DNA of 64,000 nt, from the NCBI RefSeq assembly GCF_932276165.1, contig NC_064005.1:3844001-3908000 (forward strand). The letters are read 5' to 3'. Position 1 is the first letter of the stretch, and each line of letters opens with the position of its first letter. The notes under the pieces were generated by a model. It saw nothing but the letters and a program-made list of their open reading frames with translations. It was not told the DNA's origin and made no database searches. This DNA is from Plutella xylostella. Taxonomy: Eukaryota; Arthropoda; Insecta; Lepidoptera; Plutellidae. Positions 33,201-45,200 of the stretch are shown in pieces. The translations under genes and the position numbers were made by a program.

Positions 33201-36200
33201 CATTTGTACAAATGAGAGCAATTTCCAATAGGGTGATTACTTTTAGCCCACCTTGTATATCTTTGCGAAATGTCAGCTTTGATATTTTTACCCGTTTATG
33301 AGAAAAAGATAGCCGGACAACAAAGTGATCCTATAAGGGTTTCTTTTTTCCTTTTGAGGTACGGAACCTTAAATAAGATTTGATGAAACATTTGAAGTTG
33401 GTGACAGATAGACTTAGAAATATCCACATCATTAAGTTCACAATCATACTAATAACGGGATTAAACTAACAAATTGAATTTCAGAAGTCAGTAGGGGCGG
33501 CAAAAATTTAATGGCCTACTGGCGGCAAATTTGTAAATCCGCCACTGCCTGCTGACCAACCCACTGCCAAATCAGCTCATACATTTTAACAGAAATATAA
33601 GTAGATGGGTGTATAAGTAGTTAACTACTTAAATGTAATGCCAGAAGCCTATAGATATAGAGAAAAGGGCAGTAAGTATATCTCACGCTGATGCGTCGGC
33701 GCGGGCGTGGTTGGCTTCGGCGCAGGCACGCCGCGCACGCAGCGCCGCTCGCAGCACACCTGGTCGGCGCCCACACTGGCGCGGCACTGCGAGCTCTTCT
33801 CACACGGCAGCGGGAACAGCTGTGCAGCCGCCTGACCCGGCTTCGGGCAGACCAGCTTCGATGACGATGACTTGCCTGCGGATTGAGGGCATTTTTAATA
33901 CGCTGATCTTCAGCTTTTCGCTGTCTAGTGTTGGATATGCCTCTCTCTCCTCTACCTACTCTAACGGTCATTTTCTTTGACAGGCCACTTTCAGCTTACA
34001 TGTTTTAAGAACTAACTTATGTCGAACTTTCCCTAATCTATACTTAACCATTTCTGATGTAACCATTATATCATTATAAGATAACTCCAACAGCTCTTTC
34101 CATAGAACACAAAGCGACTTTATATCGGGAGTTTGAAGTTTGGGGAACCTAGACAGTCTAGACACCTACGCTACAAAGTACCTACTTACTCTATTCTCCA
34201 AGACGTAAATTTTCTCTTATAAAAGACATCAACGCGTGCGATAAAAATAAGTTCTACACAGTTTTCAGTAAGTGGAACATTTATTTGAGAATTAATAGCT
34301 ATGGAGTACCTAGTCTCCATGCTTCGACTTCAGAAAGCATTCGTTCTATACAGCCGGTAATTCACGTAATAAACTTGTAGGTAAATACGCAAAACGCAAG
34401 AGCCCGTAATTAAACTTGTTAGTGGAGCTAGTTATAGTTATACGTCGTTATTATGAAAATTTCTTGTTTTTCTTGCTCTCGTTACCTATCGCGAAAATAT
34501 ATCTCTAATTTTGTTATGTATTTTTGATGTGTTTGTCGTGTACTCTGTGTAGACGTAGCACTGGCACGTTGCATCGTGCCCTCTATACTCTATGGTAACA
34601 CCTCTATAGTCTATGGTCGTGCTCTATGGTTTTCAGTAATAAAGCGCCAAGTCGAATTATACGGTCGGTTGTTTCATTGCAATTAATAATTAATCTATAT
34701 TATAAATATCTATCACTGTCGAACGAGGATAATCTACTCACGTGTTGCAAAAACGGATAACAATGGCGTTTTTGGGTAATTTGGCTACCTTCGACCACAA
34801 ATCGTGCGAGTGGGACATTTTCAAAGGACGCTTGGTACAATTTGTGAAAGTTAACAAAGTGGAAGAAGACTGTAAAAGTGCCATTCTCATAACGCATCTT
34901 TCCGATGAATCATACCGGCTAGTTCGAAATCTTGCTTATCCAAGCGATGTGGATAAGTTAAGCTACGAGGAATTGGTGGCTTTACTCGACGCTCACTTCA
35001 AGCCTAGACAATGTTCCTTCGTGGACATGGCTAAGTTTCACGGGGCGACTCGAAGTGCAGGCGAAAGCTTAGGGGACTGGGCGGCGCGACTCAGAGGTCT
35101 AGCAAGCTATTGTGACTTCGGCGCAGCCCTGGAGACGAACCTCAGGGACCGTTTCGTCCTCGGCCTGGGCTCAGGTCCCGAACGCGACAAATTGTTTGAG
35201 CAAAATCCAACAGGATTAACATTTGCTCGGGCATTGGAGTTGGCGCAGCAAGCGGAGTGTACAAGGGAGGCGAAACAATTTGATAAATTGGTCATCAAGG
35301 AAGAACCAATATACCGTGCTGCGTTTGATGCTAAATCTCAGCGCGATGGTGGCCCGCGTCGCGGCGGCGGCGGCGGCGGCTACAGCGGCGGCGGCGGCGG
35401 CTCGAGCCGCGCTGGCGGCGGAGGCGCGGGAGACAGCGGCAGCGGCGGCGGCGCCCCGGGCTCAGAGACCCGGTGCAGGGTGTGTGGTATGAAGAACCAC
35501 TCAGAAGATACGTGCCGTTTTAAAAATTACAAGTGCCAAAAGTGTAGATCTAAGGGCCATTTAAGAAAAGTGTGTACTAACAAGAACTCAAGAATAAACA
35601 ATATTGAGGATGACGATAATAACTCGGGGTGTGAGGAATGCCAGAACTTTAATATAAGGTACGTGACAAATAAACCGCTTATTTTAGACTTGATAGTGGG
35701 ACAACAGTATGTTACTATGGAACTCGACTCTGGTTCAGGCTCAACTGTAATTTCAGATAGTTTCTATAAGAGTAACTTCTCATTGTATAAACTGCTGCCT
35801 TGTAACATAACAATGTGTCTATATACCGGGCATAAAATTTCTCCCCTGGGCTATTTTGAAACGAATGTTACATACAATGGTCAGACAAAACCGATTAGGA
35901 TATTTGTAGTGGAAAATGGCGGCCCGCCATTACTGGGTCGAAATTTCATGTCCGCATTTAACTTAGTGTTAACTACAAATTTAAATAAAATTTACACTGA
36001 TGGTGAGGTAGGCACGCTGTTGGAACAATACCCTGAATTGTGGCGCGATGAGTTAGGTACTTTCAATAAATTTAAAGTTGACCTTCGATTGAAAGATAAT
36101 GCCGTACCTAAGTTTTTTAAGCCACGCACGGTACCATTCGCTTTAAAAGATAAAGTTGAAGCGGAACTTGATAGGTTAGTGAGTTTAGGTATTTTAGTGC

Positions 36201-39200
36201 CAGTCAACCACTCCAACTACGCGACTCCTGTTGTGCCGGTACTGAAGGAAAACGGACAGGTCAAGATAGCCGGGGACTACTCGGTTACCTTGAACAAAGA
36301 CCTCTTAGTCGATAAGTACCCATTACCGCGCATTGAAGAAGTGTTCGCAAAACTAGGAGGTGGAGAGAAGTACACAAAATTAGACCTAAAAAACGCGTAC
36401 AATCAATATGTTCTAAATGAACCATCCCAAGAGCTTACAACTATTAATACTAGTAAAGGTTTATTTAAATACACCCGTATGGTGTACGGCCTAGCCAGCG
36501 CGCCGGCTATCTTTCAGAAATCGATGGAGACAGTCCTATCCGGGATAGAAGGCGTTAGTTGCTGGTACGATGACATTTGCATCACGGGGCCTAATAAAAC
36601 TACTCACTTGGCCAGACTACGGGAGGTACTACATAGATTGAATAGCTCGGGTCTCCGTTTACAAAAAGACAAGTGCGAATTCTTCAAAGACAGTGTAACC
36701 TACCTAGGTTATGTTATAGACAAAAATGGTCTACAAACTTGCCCTAAAAAGGTTGAAGCTATTTTAAATGCTCCGGAGCCTAAAAATGTCACAGAGGTCA
36801 AGCGTTTTCTAGGCGTTGTAAATTATTACAGGAATTTTATCCCAAACGCGTCGGCTGTAATGAGTCCACTTCACGAGCTGTTGAAGGCGGGCGCGGCGTG
36901 GCAGTGGGGCGCGCGGCAGAGGCAGGCCGTGGCGGCCGTGCGGCGCGAGCTGGCGTCCGAGCGCGTGCTGGCGCACTTCGACCCCGCGGCGCAGCTGGTG
37001 CTGGCGGTGGACGCGGGCCCGCACGGGCTGGGCGCCGTGCTGCTGCAGCGCGCGCAGGATGGCTCCGAGCGGCCTTTGGCCTACGGCTCGCGGTCTCTCA
37101 ATGCTAGCGAACGAAATTATAGCCAGATTCAAAAGGAGGCTACGGCTATAATCTTCGGTGTGAAAAGGTTCCATCAGTACCTATACGGACGCAGCGACCC
37201 GTTTATTTTACAAACCGACCATAGGCCTTTAGTGTCGATTTTCAATCAAAATTCGGGCATATCGGTAACCACGGCGTTACGTTTGCAGAGATATGCGATT
37301 ATTCTGTCGGCCTATAACTATGTCATACAGTATACATCAAGTGCAAATAACGTAGTAGCGGATTATTTTTCGCGCGCCCCGGTTGCAGAAACGGTTTCTG
37401 ATAGTGACAGAGAGTTCGACATGTACACTTCTTTGAAATTCCTGGACGAAAGTACACCGGCCGTGTTGTTAGACGATATTAAAAGGGCCACTGATAATGA
37501 TGAAGTCTTGAAAATTGTCATCAAATACATGCAACACGGATGGCCGCGTTCAGTACGTTGTCAGTCAGTCCTACCTTACTTTAGATGTAAAGCAGACCTA
37601 CAATACGAGAATGGATACTTATTGCGAGGTCATAAAGTTATTATTCCGTCATCGTTACGAGAACGAATGTTAGTGGAGCTTCATAGCACTCATCTGGGTG
37701 TAGTTAAAATGAAGTGTAATGCTCGTGCCCGGATGTGGTGGCCAGGGATGCGATGTGATCGACGCCGACATCGAGCGCTGCGCCGGCGCGTGCGGCACGT
37801 GCGTGAGCGTGCGCGCCGCGCCCCCGCGCGAGCCCCCCGCGCCCTGGCCGCGCCCCGCCGGCCCCTGGCAGCGCGTGCACATTAACTACATGTCGTTAGG
37901 TCAGAGTGTGTACCTCGTGGTGGTGGATAGCTACTCAAAATGGGTAGAATGTTTGCTTATGAATAATGGCACTGCTACGAGCGCGTTGATTTCAAAGCTG
38001 AAATATTTATTTTCAGTTTTTGGAATTTGTAATACTCTAGTTTCGGATAATGATGCCAAAATCAACTCGTCACAATTCAGGGAATTTTGTTCCAACAACG
38101 GTATAAAGTATATGACGTCACCCATTTATCATCCAGCTAGTAATGGACAAGCTGAAAATGCTGTTAGAATCTGCAAAAGAATGATTAAATGCGCTATTAG
38201 TGACAATCTACCTCAGACAATAATTTGTGAACGGCTGCTGGATTATTTATTTGTATACAGAAATACAGAGCACTGTGTTACAGGTGAGTCTCCGGCGAAA
38301 TTAATGTTTGGAAGAAATTTACGATCACGGCTAGACTTAATATTGCCTAAAGAGGACAAGATAACATGTGTAAATAAACAACCTCTTTCAAAACGGAAAT
38401 TTACTGAGGGTGATACAGTTTGGGTACGTTGGTACAGTTCCAGAAAAGGGTTTTGGAAAAAGGGAATAGTTAAGGAAATTTTAGGAAATAGAATGTACAG
38501 TGTATATATATTAGATATTAATGAAGTATGTGTAAGACATATCGATCAGTTATTTAAGAGTGTAGATGCTAGCCGTGACTTAGATGTAAGTCAACCTTCA
38601 TCATCGCCACAGAGCTCGGTCACTGCTAATAGTTCCGCCCAGTATCAGTCTGTTTCCATGCCGTTGGCCTTACCATCTCCAACAGTGCAGACCGAGGCTC
38701 CTGTGCCGAGCGCGGTCGTGGCCGACCCGCCCGTGGAACAAATAGTGGAGGAGGAGGGGCATGTGGAGTGTGAGCGAGGGATTTCGGTTCCGAACACCTC
38801 AGGTCAACTGGATCCGCCGTTAACACCTCCACGACAGGCCGATCGGCCGTTAACACCTACATCGCCACCTCGTATGTGTTTACGGCCCAGAAATAAAAAT
38901 GTTAGTTATAAGTTTTAGCATAAGTCTTATTTTTAATTGTATTTTTATTGTCTTATTGTTTGTTAACAGGTTTCAAAATTAGTGTGGAGGAGTGATGTGT
39001 TTGTCGTGTACTCTGTGTAGACGTAGCACTGGCACGTTGCATCGTGCCCTCTATACTCTATGGTAACACCTCTATAGTCTATGGTCGTGCTCTATGGTTT
39101 TCAGTAATAAAGCGCCAAGTCGAATTATACGGTCGGTTGTTTCATTGCAATTAATAATTAATCTATATTATAAATATCTATCAATTTTACGTAGGTAATC

Positions 39201-42200
39201 ATAATTATCGATATTTTAGATACTTACTTAGTATAAAAAACTTCTTCAATGATACCTAATACTTATCTACCTTACTCGTAATAACAATAGATATATATGT
39301 ATTTGTATATCATGATATTTATTACCACTGCATAAATATTTAGTTATCTTTCTTAAGTAAGTACCCTTTTACTACAAACTATCGGCTAAATATAAGTATC
39401 ATGCATGCAAGAGCTTCATATTTCGCAACTATCTCGAGATCCGTAACTGTTGGTAATTTTCCGAGAAATACTTGGTACAGTATCGTTTAAGTTGTACATA
39501 ATATTTTATTTCGTATAAATGGAAAATCCAAATCCATACTCATTATTAAATAGTATAATATTGCTGCAATTTATAAAACTAACCAACAACAAATAGAAGT
39601 TTAGTCTACATCAGATGATTGTTCTGGTGGGCTATCCATCTATCTTTAGCACTAGCCTATTGGCTTTTGAGTTAGTAGAGATAACTTCATCCATAAACGA
39701 AATCATTGCAAGTACTTAGTTACTGAAATTAATATTAGAATAAGATTAAAATATAATATTTTTTTACTCAAGTAAGTACCTACCAAGAGGCTATCAGTTT
39801 ATTTGAAAAACATTGTAACTAGGCTATAGAAGTTTTCTAAGGAATATGGGTTAGTAAGAAGCAGTCAATAATCATTTCTTTAAATAAAAAAATGACAGCA
39901 ATGACTCACCAACTTTCTGCGGCGTAGCCCTGACGGCCTTCGGCGCGGAGGCCTGCGTGGTCTGTATCGGCAGGATCTGCAGGAACGGCCGCGGCGCCTC
40001 CGTGCTGGGTCTGGGGGTCGTTGTAGTTGTGGTAGTCGGTTTGGGAGTCGTTGTAGTTGTAGTTGTTGTAGTAGTAGTCGGTCTGGGGGTCGTTGTAGTC
40101 GTTGTAGTGGTCGGTTTGGGGGTCGTTGTGGTGGTTGTTGTCGTTGTCGTGGTAGATGAGGTGGTGCTACTCGAACTACTCAATGGTATGACTGGTATGA
40201 GGTTATCGGGCGGTGGTGATGCGTCGCTCTTGCTCGGTTCGGTGGTTCTACAATGAAATGATTAGTGACAAACGTGAATAAAATATATGGTAGGTACTTA
40301 AGTGCATTCCTAACAAACGTATGAGCAACTTTGAATTATTATAAAGCAAACACTGTTACATGCAATCGCCCCGTAAGAACCAAACAAGCACAATTAAATA
40401 AAAATATCTAACATACTTTAACTCCTTAGAGCTATGTAACTAAACTATTATAATATGTTACTACTTATGGCATCTACTTAATGAAAAATGATAATGGAAG
40501 CAATAAATGCATATTCCTATGTACAAAGCGGTGGTAGAGATGTAATGTCTTAAAGATTGAAAAGTATAAGTAGTATACAGGCTAGATTTTAACCATCCAT
40601 CAGTCTGTAATCATAGTTATATTAGGTAGGCCATGTAAAAATTAATAGACAGACTCTGAAGGAAATAATTTCCGTTAATTGGCATGACTTGATTACTAAT
40701 AAAACTCCCTGTGTATAAAAATATTGTTGTAACTATATTTAAGGAATTTTAAAATACTAAAAGAGCAATCAGGGAAATCCAAAGTCTGACCGGAGTTTTT
40801 AGTATTTAATTTAATGCATCCTGTCTTTTAGTGCATATCTTTTAATAATTAGGTAAGTCAGTAGGTATTCTTTACAACCACCAAAATCATTTCCGGAAAG
40901 GTGGTAGTATATATATATATATATACCTATCTACTTTTAATAGGTATTACATATTTTTATAATATTTTTACACACTATTTGATTTGGGTTAGCAGAGGCC
41001 GCATGCCTGTTACTGCGTCACGGAAAAGCTCTTATTACGAGTATTACATCACATGCACTTTGTGAAATGGTCCGTTGTTGTATGTGACTTGCACGTGCAA
41101 GTGTATGATAAGTAACTATTGTTATGATTCGATCCAAATAGCAAAGGCTTTCAACTGGATAGTCAATAGCCAACTCTACATGCAGCTCCGATTCCGAAAT
41201 CGTTTGCCCCAGACGCAATTCCAGCATTAGAAAGAGCGGTACGCAAATCCAAAGAATATCCTAATAACTTTTTTTTTTTTTTTAACTAAAGAAAATTAAC
41301 CCATAAACTCGAACCAAGCTGGGGTGCATGAAAACAGCTTCTCAGAGTACGTATCAAGTGTACCTTATACCTATGTATAAATACGCCCGGCGCACCCTGC
41401 ATGAGCACTCAGCGAATCATGACTGGCTATAATCACCACGGTGACCCCTAGTCCAGCTTTAGTGCTCTTTTACGACATGCTTCGAAGAAACCAAGCTAAA
41501 GTCTTGCAGGCAAAAACCTACCGTATCGGCGCTGCAGTCTTGACGCCCTTGGTGCAGAATCCCTTGCAGCACAGATGCTTGGCGCCCATGGGCGTGCAGT
41601 CTGCGCGCTTCTTGCACGGCAGCGGGAACAGGTCCAGCCAGCCGCTGGTCGTGCGCACCGCCGGGCACGACACTGATTGGCTGTGAGCTGGAAATGGCAA
41701 GTGTTGATTGGGTTGTAGGTATCGTGACGTCACAGGAATCGATCGCCGCAAAAGTAAGCCTCAAGAGCGAGCGCGATGGAGACCTTTTGTCGTGTCTTAA
41801 ATGCGCCCCGTGCCAGCCCTTCAGATTACTTTTGCGACGATCGATTCCTGTGCCTTCTGGTAGGACGGATAATATTATGAAACTTATGTGATGATCGTGA
41901 ATTCGATAAAATAAATAAGTACCTACTTATTTTTATAGTTGGAGAAAAACTTAGTCATAGTACGCGCGCGTTGAATTCTTTTGTATGAAAATAAATACAG
42001 CTTAGGAAGTTCTAGGAAAATAATACTTTTAATTAATTTTAAATATCCTTAGGTAGGTACCTTCCGTAGGTAAATTTATTCAAAGCAGAGGTAAGTTACC
42101 CTTAGTTATTTACCTACCTACTAGGTATGTGTTAAAAGGAAAGTGCTTTCTGTAGGAATGTTACTATACTGTTTGAAGTGCAAAGATCGGCGGGTGTTGC

Positions 42201-45200
42201 AAAAACTAAATTGGGCACCGGCTCTGCAATGATTGATTGCGTTCATGAAATGTTGCGATGTATTGCATACAACGACATAATGATTTTAAGTTTATGTATT
42301 TATAGAAGGAACCTAACTTATGATTTGAGCGAGCGTAATGACCTTGTTGACGTGTTTGAATTAAATAATTATAAGAAAGTACCTAGACAGAAAACCAAAC
42401 GGATAGATAAGTATCTATCGATTGTACGTGAACTATAAAAGTACCTAGGTAGGAACATGTAGGCAACCATGTAAACAGTGTAACGACTAACAAACGTCGC
42501 CGCCGTCTCTACTTTATGGAACAACAAAACAACCCGCTTCAAGTTTGATTGTCTATTTCTATTATAGCTGAACATAAAAGAGTAGAGAATAATTGAGGGC
42601 GTGGCAATCTAAGAAAGTGGCCACACTATTATACACTGCCGGGCAATGAAAAAGTTCCACTCACAAAATTCCGACAGCAAACGAAACCAATTTTTTCAAA
42701 TAAAATATTTAAAACTGGAACAAAATATTACCGATTTTAGTTGTTAATATCCCGATGCTCTGTTAAATGTACTTTAATGTTGCAGAAGACGGCGTTAAGC
42801 TAGGATTTTCCGTTTAGAAGTAATTAGGTGATTTTCTCAGTGGAACCTTTTCATTGCCCGTGAGTGTAGTATAGAAAACGGACAAAAGTATCACGATACT
42901 TTAGCAGAAAAAATCAAAACGAGAAATGTTTCAAATATTTACTAATTATAAAATGCCACTTTTTGGGGAGGTTTATTAATTTAATTAGTAGGGGAGAGGG
43001 GGGCAGTCTTGAATGAATTTCATTAAATCAAATCAACTGTAACTTTTATTTCATTGTGTATTTCATAATGTTTTTTTGCACTGAAACACGTGTTGGTTAT
43101 CCCATTATGTAATTACTATAGGAGAAAAGTGATAGTATCACACATCGATATTTTATTACAGTTTTTTCTTGCTCAGGAAAAAGTTCAAATGAACTGACCG
43201 GGCCGGGGCAGCAATTCTTCTAAAACTGTGTTTACCAATTTTCCTGCAACAAACTATTTAATTGGTCAGAAAAGCAGTGACTTGCAAATTATTATGTCTG
43301 GGGAATTTATACCGACTCTTACACTGAGTTGCAGAAAGGATCTTTAACTTAATGTCGGCATTAAATGTATTGTTGCCTTGCTTTGACAGTATACGGACAG
43401 AAAGAGACAGACATAGATTTAATGTACACATTAGCTTAAAGTCCCTTTCTGCAACTCGGCATTACATATTCTTACACATATTTTTACAATAGGTACTCTA
43501 ACACGGAGAGACCGACACACATAGACACCTACAGCTGTAAAACTTATCGATACCCTGTTTGAGTCGGGGGTTAGTAAAAAAGTATCTAGACCTGATGTTT
43601 TAACAACATTAGCATCCAGACCCTGATGTCATGTAACGTTTGACACTAGTATTTTCTAACCTCTATAAGAATAACAAATACACATTGAAAGGCATTCTAT
43701 TACATCAAAACAGTACTTTTTTACAAGAAATATAAGCAATGTATGTTAATGGTTAGAAATTAAGTACCTACTCACCAGTATAAAACGCTGCTCTTTCATA
43801 AACATCGTATATATTGACTAATACTTCTCCAGCCTCATTCTCCGCCAAACATCGTAGGTAAACGCTGTAAATAATCTGTCTAGCTTCGCTGCGAATGGTT
43901 TTATTCATTTTCACTTCGTGAACAAACTCAGCAATCCACAAAACTCCAAAATTAAGCAAAATTCGATTTGTTTATACAGGAACAGGGCGAGTTTGACATT
44001 CAAACCATAGAAACAGACCACAAATCACAAGTTTTTTTTTATTGCCAGGTTTAAATCTGTTTAGTTCCAAAAACATTAATCTCTACTCTTTTGTGTTCAG
44101 CATACAGCTATTACAGTGAAACTATAAAGTCCTGAAATTAAATGAGGGCACTGCTATCTTTCATGTAGCAACCCTATATAGCGAAACATAACTGACTTTG
44201 ATACTTGAAATTTTTCCCTGTTAACTTCCTACCTATTTATGTATTTAAACACAACTTACCATCCACAAAAAAGCTCTTATACAAGCTAGAAGGTGTTAAT
44301 ATGAAGGCTAATAGTGAAACCAATAAATATTTATTTAGATAACGTTATTACAACTGTATAAAAAAACTGGATCTGTTGACGAAGGGCACACATAGTAAAG
44401 ACATCAATTTCTCTTTTTGGACGGCCAGTTCTGTTTCTTCCAGGAGTTAGAAATATTCCATATTTTGCCCTCTTTGGCACGCTGGTCCGATATAACTATA
44501 AAATAAAATAAAAAAATCTTTTTGAGTTACACAATGCCCCCCAAATTCAAACAATGTGAATTTAGTAAGTAAACAAACATTATATCTTCAAGTATCAAAA
44601 TGTTAAAGTTTGACTCAACTGAAACCAGATGAAACCTACAATCAGTGGTATGTAAACAATGTTCGACTTGTGCTCTAAACCTAGGTTTATCGATAAATGA
44701 AGCGTTGGTACTAATAAAAAATGAGTTATTACTATTTGTACAATGCTACACACCCGTCATAGACGCTGTACGAGCGTAAACATCCTCCAAATTCGACAAA
44801 ATGTGTCCAGCTTGATGTTCCGCTAAACATTGTATTAAAACTCGATAAATAACTTCACTAGCTTGACTACGAATATTTTTCTTCATCTTCCTTATTGCAA
44901 CCAAGCGTAAATTGTTGCTTTTATCTAGATTATCCCTATAATTAATAAGAAAATTCAAAAAAACAGCCAACCGCCTATTGACATAAACAATTGTTATGAC
45001 TTTTATGTTTCTTTTCTAATGGTGCCAGGCTCCTGAAAATTTTAGTTCTTCAAACATTAATTTCAGGACTTTATAGTTTCACTGTACATATGCACATGTC
45101 ATTGTCACTTGTCAGGGTCGGATGCGTCAAGTTCTTCAAACACAAATATTATTCAAAATACAAAAATATTATCTTTCATTCATTATCTATAGCATACTTT

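Larger units (their letters stand above)
31908..33547. mobile_element. Non-autonomous hAT element with nested elements
   Basis: Ends CAGTGGCGGATTTAC and its complement GTAAATCCGCCACTG bound 1,640 bp. An exact 8-bp target duplication CCTGCTGA flanks it (31900-31907 and 33548-33555), diagnostic of hAT. No hAT transposase is visible. Inside lie a foldback MITE (32131-32247), a Tc1/mariner-like element (32690-33255) and a dispersed repeat (33295-33375). It sits in a WAP-gene intron. Confidence 0.9.
34525..39183 (+). mobile_element. Ty3/gypsy LTR retrotransposon, near-complete
   Basis: A 4,659-bp element bounded by two identical 191-bp LTRs (TG...CA) and flanked by the 5-bp target duplication ATTTT (34520-34524 and 39184-39188). 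Domain order gag, protease, RT, RNase H, integrase is that of Ty3/gypsy. No envelope gene is present. The single gag-pol frame and size suggest the mag-type clade common in moths. A purine run GGAGGAG precedes the right LTR. It lies in a WAP-gene intron, opposite in orientation. Identical LTRs indicate recent insertion. Confidence 0.93.
42567..44101 (-). mobile_element. Tc1/mariner-like relic 1 with HTH exon
   Basis: Ends GCTGAACATAAAAGAGTAGA and CTCTACTCTTTTGTGTTCAGC are inverted and lie next to TA dinucleotides. The roughly 1.5-kb body contains a MITE (42634-42866), a foldback (43326-43457) and a minus-strand HTH-like exon (43776-43908). Subterminal sequence (TTGAGGGCGTGGCAATCT) resembles that of relic 2, so the two elements are related. 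Confidence 0.55.

Noticed and set aside
36898..37107. Alanine/arginine-rich second frame in the retrotransposon
   Set aside because: Overlaps the GC-rich RNase H region in another frame; a composition effect.
40021..40160. CRISPR-like repeat array
   Set aside because: Short trinucleotide-type repeats within a coding exon of an animal genome, with no spacer structure.
39957..40256. Valine-rich plus-strand frame
   Set aside because: Antisense of the threonine codon array of the WAP-like gene.
42178..42438. 86-codon plus-strand frame
   Set aside because: Intronic open frame with no domain features, next to transposon relics.
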